Shown here one piece after another: positions 13,201-22,200 of a stretch of 64,000 nucleotides of DNA (position 1 is the first letter of the stretch; each line of letters opens with the position of its first letter). The notes under the pieces are model-generated. The model worked only from the letters and a program-made list of their open reading frames with translations, was not told the origin of the DNA and ran no database searches. Both the position numbers and the translations under genes were made by a program. Origin of the DNA: Antedon mediterranea (Eukaryota; Echinodermata; Crinoidea; Comatulida; Antedonidae); NCBI RefSeq assembly GCF_964355755.1, contig NC_092674.1:10481001-10545000 (forward strand), written 5' to 3'.

Positions 13201-16200
13201 TTTTAGCGCACCACAATTAAAACACTTACAGAATATTATCCAAAAAAATTGAGTATTCAGTACCTAATATTATGTACTAAGGAAACTTTAGATTTCATGA
13301 TTAAAATCATTTATGTAAATTCTATCATGATCGTTCTATACCTGAAACCGACAGGAAATGAAAGAGTTAGGTCGGAAGATGAAAGGCATTGTGTACTGTA
13401 GCAAAGAATCTACTCACATTCACAATTTCCTCATTATAATAATTACAAAATTCATCTATATTGTTATAACATAGCTAACAATAACAATCTAGAGTTTTTA
13501 TAATATTAATATGAAGTTCCTCTATATATTTAATATTGCTATAATAAGTTTCTATAGCAATATATTGTAATATTTTTATTAACTTTTCATTACAAAATTT
13601 ATTTTTAGAATAAATTTTCTTTAATTAATTCATCAGAGTACATGCAATAGTACAATCAACCTGCTTTCCACTTATGTTAACAATACAATAGTACATTTAT
13701 ATCCATTCAGCACAAAAGGGTGTATAAAAATAATGGAGTACATTATCATAATTTCACCTCCTAGGTATTGGCGGTCAAATAAACTAGGCTGTTGAAATTG
13801 AATGTGATGTTTAATAGCCTAGGATGGTTGTTATTATAAGCCTACGATATCAATGTAAAAATGACGTTACAACCTTTTTTTTTGGTTTTAGTAATATTTT
13901 ATTTTATTATTTTATCAAAGTACCATATTATTTTCGTTCACAAAAGAGAAAAAAAAAAAGTATTATTTTTGTTTATAGATTTTCAAAGGTAAATGAGATT
14001 AAAATTATAATAGTTAAAGTATTTTAATGCAGTTTGCCTATTCATCAAATAACTCAAAAGTTTGGTGGTATCATACATGATTTATATGCTTAAAATAAGC
14101 CTAAAAAAAGTAGTAACAGTATTTTATTTACAAAAAAAAATCCTATTTCTCTTTTGCTTTAGGATTTTTTTGGTCTGTACAAATTAGTATATCAGTATGT
14201 GGTCAGGGCCAAAAATCATTTTTAATAAGTTGACCTTTGAAATATATTACTGATCTGATGACTGAAATCATAAACAGCCTTTAATATTTACAGAAATCGA
14301 TTAATCAATTTGCCTTGTCTCATACATTAAATTAATAAATAATAATTTATTATGAATTTACTAATTATAATATCAAAATGATTATTAGTTATCACTAAAT
14401 AAAAACAATAAATGTCTTTTATTTCAATTGAAAATTGTTAATCAGCAAACTTGAAGAATTAAAAATATTAAATACTGTATTGTAATATAAAAATAATAAA
14501 AAATGTATTAAATTGTCATTTATCAATGTGTTATTTATATTAATATGAATTATAAGTGTCATCAAAAATGTATCTCTAATCTACACGCTGTGAAACTGTT
14601 TCAGTATGCAAATTAGTTATGCATGAACGATTTCTACTTTGCATATTATTTCCCTAAGATTATATAATTTGGATGAGCCTAAAAATAATAAAGACCACTT
14701 ATTATAAATGTTCTCATCTATTTAAAAATAATAATATATTATCATATTCACAATCCTTTTCGTAGGCAGCACAAATCTAAATATTATTTCTGTACTTTCT
14801 GACGTCAACATATGTTTTATTAATATGATTTACTCAATTCTCTAATAAAACTATTACTACAAGCATTTAGTACATGTGTTGAGCATGTTAAAAAATGACT
14901 AAAAATATTTTCAAGATTTATGGGTATTTTGATAATGGATTTGACATTTCATCAAGGATGTAGATATAAAATGTTTGGGATAGATAATGGCTGTAAATTT
15001 AAAGGGGAGAATAGCAATTACTCAAACAGCACTCAATTACTGTATATTAGGATTTTTTGAAAGGGATGCTATACACAAATAAATGAGGTTTTAAAAAAGT
15101 CTTGAAATGACTATTTCACCATTTCTCTTTATGGGAAAATAAACTAAAAAGTTATTTTTATTAAATGAATTTGGTACAGGCTGGCATGATATTTGTAAAT
15201 CAGTGCTGTAGTTGATGAAGATGTAGCAGTATGAGAACATCATACCTAGTGTTTTTGGTAGATTTTGATTTTCTTTTAAAATTGACCGTAATTCTCAAAC
15301 CACAGTTATACACAAAGCAGTTTCAGAGTGCAACACAGATCATTTAACAGTTATTAATAACAAACACACCTAAATGTATCTTTGCCAATTGATTGGTTAA
15401 TTTGGAATCACATGCCGTGTATTAGTTTCTTTTATTTTAAGATTGAAGGTACTATTGCATTGTCAGATTGTCAGATTGTTATGTAGGCCTGAATATTAAT
15501 CGGCGTTCAAAATCTAAGTCGAAGTAAAAACATTGTCAAGTGAGTCTATTGAACAGCAAGCAAAAAATGATGACAAATATAAACTATATCACACTTAGCA
15601 TAGGGGACCATATTTCTTATTATTCATGTGGGAGTAATGTATTTACAAGTGTAACCAAAGAAAAAATCAATATATGAATATACTCACCATTCGGGCAGGC
15701 TTCTTTGGGGCGAGCGGTTCTGAAATATCTTCAGACGGCGAGGGAGGGCTCCATTGCGTTGTACCAGTTGGTATATGCCAATAGTATGTTCCTTCAGAAT
15801 CAGAGCACTGTTCCCAGCCAGGTGGCAACGATGTTGGCCGTCTTGAACTCCGACCTCTTGGTATGCGGGGCTGTGGCTCTTCTAGACTTGTATACCGATG
15901 TAAACCTTGAACTAAATCGAGCTCAACAGAGGGCGATAAAGCATTTTCCTCGACTGAACTAAGCGCAGGTCTTCCGCCCTCAACGCTACTTTGTCTCATT
16001 GGCGAGTATTTATCATCAATTGACGTTTCACTTGAATAGCCATGATCGCGGCCATTACTTCCGGGTGAGAGTAAATCTTTTGTGCTGTGACCTTCCTGTT
16101 CTGATCGCAGACCAAAACTTTTATATAACATGGCGTACGTTGATTCTGTATCGCTCGATTCATCCATGGTGGATGGTCCCGAGCCAAACGACGTTGTTTG

Positions 16201-19200
16201 AGTCATAAGTTCATACAGACCTTCATTAACCGTATCAATTTCTACATCCGAATCATCACTAGTGCTTTCGTCTGAATCCTCATTGCGTATAATATTATGA
16301 TTCGCTTCAGCAACAATCTGCGATTCTAAAGCAGCGTAATAATCCATGAAATTTGTGATTTTTGACCCTGAAAATTTTTCTTCTGGTGATATAACATCTG
16401 CATCTGGGTCTTTGCCATAGTAACGGTCAGATTCTTGCGCCTCATCCTCGCTTGCTGGTCCAATATCATCATCTTCATCATCATCATCCTCAATTACATT
16501 TCTTGCCTCTTCAGCCAACATTTTCGCTTTCTTTTTCGGGTTTTCCGGTTCATCATCCTTCTTAATTTCACAATCAATTTCATCGTCCTCCTCATCATCC
16601 TCTTCTTCGTCCTCATCGTCATCTTCTTCCTCGTCATCATCCTCTCCATCATCTATAAATTCTATATCAGCAAACATAGCTTCTGCTTTAATCTTATTTT
16701 GTTCCCGAATGATATTATCGTCCGCAACAGTTAACCTTTTTGGGCCTTCCTCCTCGCTATCGCTCACGTTATTAGCGTCAACCTTAACTAGTCCATTGTT
16801 TTTAAAAGGTTTACGCACATTTCCAGAGTTTGAAATGTTTTTTTGACCAGCTATATCCATAAGTCGAGATTTTTGGTCAATATTTAAATTAGTAAACTGT
16901 TCATCAAAGTCTTGGTAACGTGAATGTTCTGGCGTGCCGTTGGCGTTTATAGAGTCTGAAGGAGACATGTTGTTTGCATTGTAAGATGGATTGACTAATG
17001 ATCCTGATTCAAGATTGCCACCTGTTAAGAACAAATAATAAATAAAATTTTAACAAATCAACGTAAAATAGAGTGATGAATGAAATACAGTATGTTTTAA
17101 AAACTTATTTTAGCCTTCATTTTTAAGTTTTATTATGTTACTCTTACACCCTGTTGTTGAAAAAACAACAAACAAATAGATAAGGATAACATTTAATAAA
17201 TGAATAAATATTTGTTAAGCACACATCTACATAGCTCTCAAGGCGCTTGTGGAAAACCAAAGGGAATCAATATATTTCGTAAACTACCAAACTACCTAGA
17301 CAAAAATATAGTCCAGTTTTTCTATCGCATAAACTCACACAACAAACACCAAGACTATAGCCAGGATTTTCACAGGGGCAATAAAAGTGCAAGTGAAGAA
17401 AAGATAGATTTATGCCTAGCCAGTAGATAACTGCTGGTCTTTAGTTTGAAAAGGGCACTTTCGAACCCTATTAACCTCCATGGCTCCGGACTTGAACACA
17501 GAGGAGATACGATTTTGATCCAACTTGCAGAAGGATAAAACAGATTTGAATCACAGTAAACTTTACCCAACAGAACAAAATTAAATATTCTAAACTTTAA
17601 AATGACATTAACATTCATTTACAACTTTCACAATGCAAAGGGAACTCATGAGGTTTCGTTTACATTACATGTAATAAGCTCCGTTTATTGAGCATGTCCG
17701 CGAGATGAGAGTGTCAAATGACACAAATACTCGATCACGAAGGAGCAATAAATGTCATATTTTGTTTATAATCTAAGACATCTAATACGTTCATCTATAA
17801 ACATTATGCATATATTCATGTAATGCTTCAAATCATACCGTGGAGAGTAATAGATATTATAGCCAGTGCAGTATATTGAACTGCTCATAATACAAGATTA
17901 AAAACTGAGTAAATTTATAATACTCTATGAATATAATTAAGTATTTTAATTTTATTAATATGACATTTTTCTTATGTGATAATATTTTTATTTAATGTTT
18001 ATTGAACTAATTACCATGAATATATATATTAAATATCTTATTTGTGTTTAATAAAAGGTCCTAATGATAATTTTTTAGGTCTATCAATCATGAAGTCACA
18101 GACCGTCTTATTATTAAGTTAAAGATGTATTGCCCTCCAAAAACAATTTTTAAAAAGACCTTGAATAGGCCATTTGAAATTTTTATTATTCACTTCCGTA
18201 GAAATAGACATTTACAAACATTTAATTCAACCAAAAACCCATAATCCCCCAACTTGACTATTTTTTGGTTTACATTTCCGATTTTTCAGGTAAATTTTGT
18301 TTTTTACCCTATCAAATTTGTGGTCATTAAATAGCATATTCAAGAACAAAATTATTTTAAAAAATATTTTTTTCGAGACTTTTATTTTATATTCAATATT
18401 TTATAACTAATTTTGCTCATATAATAAAACAAAATTATATTTAATCATATACTAAATCTCTTATATAAACACAATAAAAAAAATGTTTTTCAGTCATATT
18501 ACTAAATCACTATTAACAAGAAATATAAGATAAACATTTGTTTAGATATTAATGGAACAAAAGCTTAAAAGAATTACTGAAAATAAATGTGGTATAGAGT
18601 TACATCAGATAGTGCATATTCTGTGTAAATTGATATGCATACAAAATATAATCAAATTATATAAAACTAAAAACTAATTTTTATAAAGACAACAACCAAA
18701 AAAATGAATTAGGTATATTTACAATTCAGAGTTCCAATTCAATGTTCCCAGAGCTCATTGTCAATTTATCAATTACCTATTCTTCATAAAATAATAAATC
18801 AATATTTGTATGTACTAATAAATTTTTTAGCATAAACAGCAGCCATATTGGATATGTTCATTGCTAAATCGTGTCACTTTCCCAATACCTAGTTCTCCCT
18901 CTATTTTTTATATAAACTCTTTGCTTGATACAGATTTTAAATAATTTAATTTGTAAATAAAAATATATAAATACATACACTGTATAAATATTATAGTTCA
19001 ATTAATTATTTTACCCAAAAAAATAATTCTATCATCAGGATTGATGATGACCGAATAAGTTGAAATTCTTTCTTGGAGTATTATGCAATACACCCTCCTT
19101 AATATGACCTTAAAATAAAACTCCCACACAAGTTCTTAATTAATTTTCTTGAAAAACGTCAGTATTTTCCCATGACTAACTTCTATCAAATGACGCTAAA

Positions 19201-22200
19201 ACACTTGACTCACGTAAGTGAATAAATTACACTTAAGAAAGTTAAGGAAACTCTTAAAATTGTGAGGGAGAGAAGGGATATGCGCTAGGCTGCCTACACA
19301 ATTACAACATGATTTTATGATATAAAAATTTGGTATATACTGTAGTACAGTATGCTTGGCTAATTTCAATAATATTTATTTTTTTTTGGTCACCAATGAA
19401 TAATAACAAATTTTAATCCATATTACAGCAAGTACAGTATTTATATAAACATATAAATATGAACTAAAACTCGATAAAACATACACTTATATTGAATAAT
19501 CAGCAACACAGGTAAAACCAATACATTTAAAACAGATTTTTAACATACATTTTTTTAAATCTAAAAGTGAATAGCTATTATGTGACATTTAAAAATGGCA
19601 TATTCAACAACTAACATTTTGTACAAATATTTTTTCTGGATGACAGTTATCTAAATATTAAAATTATTACTTTTTTGTTTTCAAATAATACAAAATGCAA
19701 AAACTTACATTTTATACAACAATTTTTTCTGGGTGACAATTTTCTAAATATTTAAATTATGACTTTTTTGTTTTCATAATACAAAATGATGAAATATGTT
19801 GCATGGATTCAATATATTCATCCAGTAAATACACTCATTAACATATTCCTCGTTATCTACAGATGACGTGAACTCCACAGGTAGTAATCTAAACTGAAAA
19901 ATTATTTTTGTTTTCAAATAATACAAAATGCTAAAACTTACATTTTATACAACAATTTTTTCTGGGTGACAATTTTCTAAATATTTAAATTATGACTTTT
20001 TGTTTTCATATAATACAAAATGATGAAATATGTTGCATGGATTCAATATATTCATCCAGTAAATACACTCATTAACATATTCCTCGTTATCTACAGATGA
20101 CGTGAACTCCACAGGTAGTAATCTAAACTGAAGATGATAATAACCAGGTATATAATTTAATTTTGCATAATACAGTTTTGCTGTGGTTCAATCTATGATG
20201 CTTTGCCATTAGCGATTTATTCAATACATAATATATGCAGCCTCGATACTACTGCATACAAGATACTGATTTAAATGGCAAATTCCGGTGTAGATTTAAT
20301 CAACCCAATAAGTGATATTCATTAAACATTTTTTTTATTTGGTTACTATGTGCTCTCGCAGGTAATAAATTGACATTCACGTTACAGCTAGAAATATATA
20401 ATAGTTATTTTTGTAACTTAATAATAATAATGCAAATTAAACTTGTTTTGCTACAGTTATTTTATGTCATTACAATACATATCTATATAATTGTTATTCT
20501 GGCAAGATTTAAATAGATTTTTTTGTGCCACCATGCCAATATTACCACATGAAGAACAAGCCCACACAAAGAATTCATGAAATAAGCAAAGTATTACTCG
20601 ATCATGATATTTATTTAGTAAAAACTCTCCGGTGATAATAAAAAAAAATGCAGTATGATAGGACACAGCTGACAAACTGTGAGAATGCAAAACATACTGT
20701 ATATAACAAAATGCCATGATTTCATCACAGCAAGATAACAATTTTGACATTTAATTTCTCTCTAAATAAGGTATTAATTTAAATACCACGATTTTAATTA
20801 GAGACCAAACCTACATCTAAAGACCATTAAATTTTGGGTCCCAAAATCTAAGGCATCTAATACGTTCATCTACAAACATTATGCATATATTCATGTAATG
20901 CTTCAAATCATACCGTGGAGAGTAATAGATATTATAGCCAGTGCAGTATATTGAACTGCTCATAATATAAGATTAAAAACTGAGTATATTTATAATACTC
21001 TATGAATAAATAACATAATTATGTATTTTAATTTTATCAATATGACATTTTACTTATGTGATAATATTTTTATTTAATGTTTATTAGTTACTAATTACGA
21101 TGAATATATTTAAATATCTTATATGCGTTTAACAAGAGGGCCCTCAATCATAAAGTCACCGACTATTGTTAATTTAAAGATGTATTGCCCTCCAAAAACA
21201 ATTTTAAAAAGACCTTGAATAGGACATTTAGCAGTTTTAAATTATTAACTTCCATAGGAAAAGACAAAACAAACATTAAATTCAACAAAATACCCATTTG
21301 TCTTTAATTAAAGAGAGAGACCTGTACTGTATACCTTTTTATCTTCCACACCATTAAAGCTTCCCTCGGTGAACCAAAATACGAAAAGCACTGCTTATTC
21401 AACAGCATGCTTTACTGCAAATGTCATGGCTTATTTTACAATATTGATATGCTGCTACAAAGTATAGTTACAACATGGATAAATGGATAATAATTAAGCT
21501 TCGATGATCATATTAGCTTTTTGCAAAATGGAGATATTTACAACTAATACATATATATCTACCGTATCTATTGTGTTAGAGAGTTCAAGAATACTCGAGT
21601 AGAATAATTATGATTTTTATCTACTGTAGTATGAGTTTGTTATTAGCTTTAATGCAAGGTAATTATTACATGTATCAACATTATAAGTAGGAAATATTTC
21701 ATATGTTGCCAACTGTTTTTTAATTGAATGTCAACATTTAAATGGAATGGTTTATAATATATCTTAAAATTGTGTTGTTTGATATAAAATATAATGTGAT
21801 AAAAACAGTCATTAGATAAACTCGGTAAAATTTATTTTATAATTATATTTTTCAGTTTTGTTTCTAAAATTCTACTTATACCAACTAGCTGCTGATAGGT
21901 GATAGGGATGATGATAATGATGATGATGAGGACAACAACAACTTTTATCAATAAAATGTCAAAATGAAGAAAAAAAATGTAAAATATTATTAAATATAAA
22001 TGTGTATTTTATGAACAGAACAATTAATCTCAGATCTTAAAATATTCCAATGCATTAATATAATTCATGTACATGTTGTATAGATGAACAAAGTATATAT
22101 AAATATTTCATTAATAAAAGGGCCTATTTTTAGTTTAAAATCCTTAATGTCGCAATAAATACGTGCGATATCAGTATAAAATGCGCAAAATTCCATACAA

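Noticed and set aside
16435-16734. Plus-strand 99-codon ORF rich in Ile/Phe
   Set aside because: Antisense shadow of the Asp/Glu run in the APBB exon.
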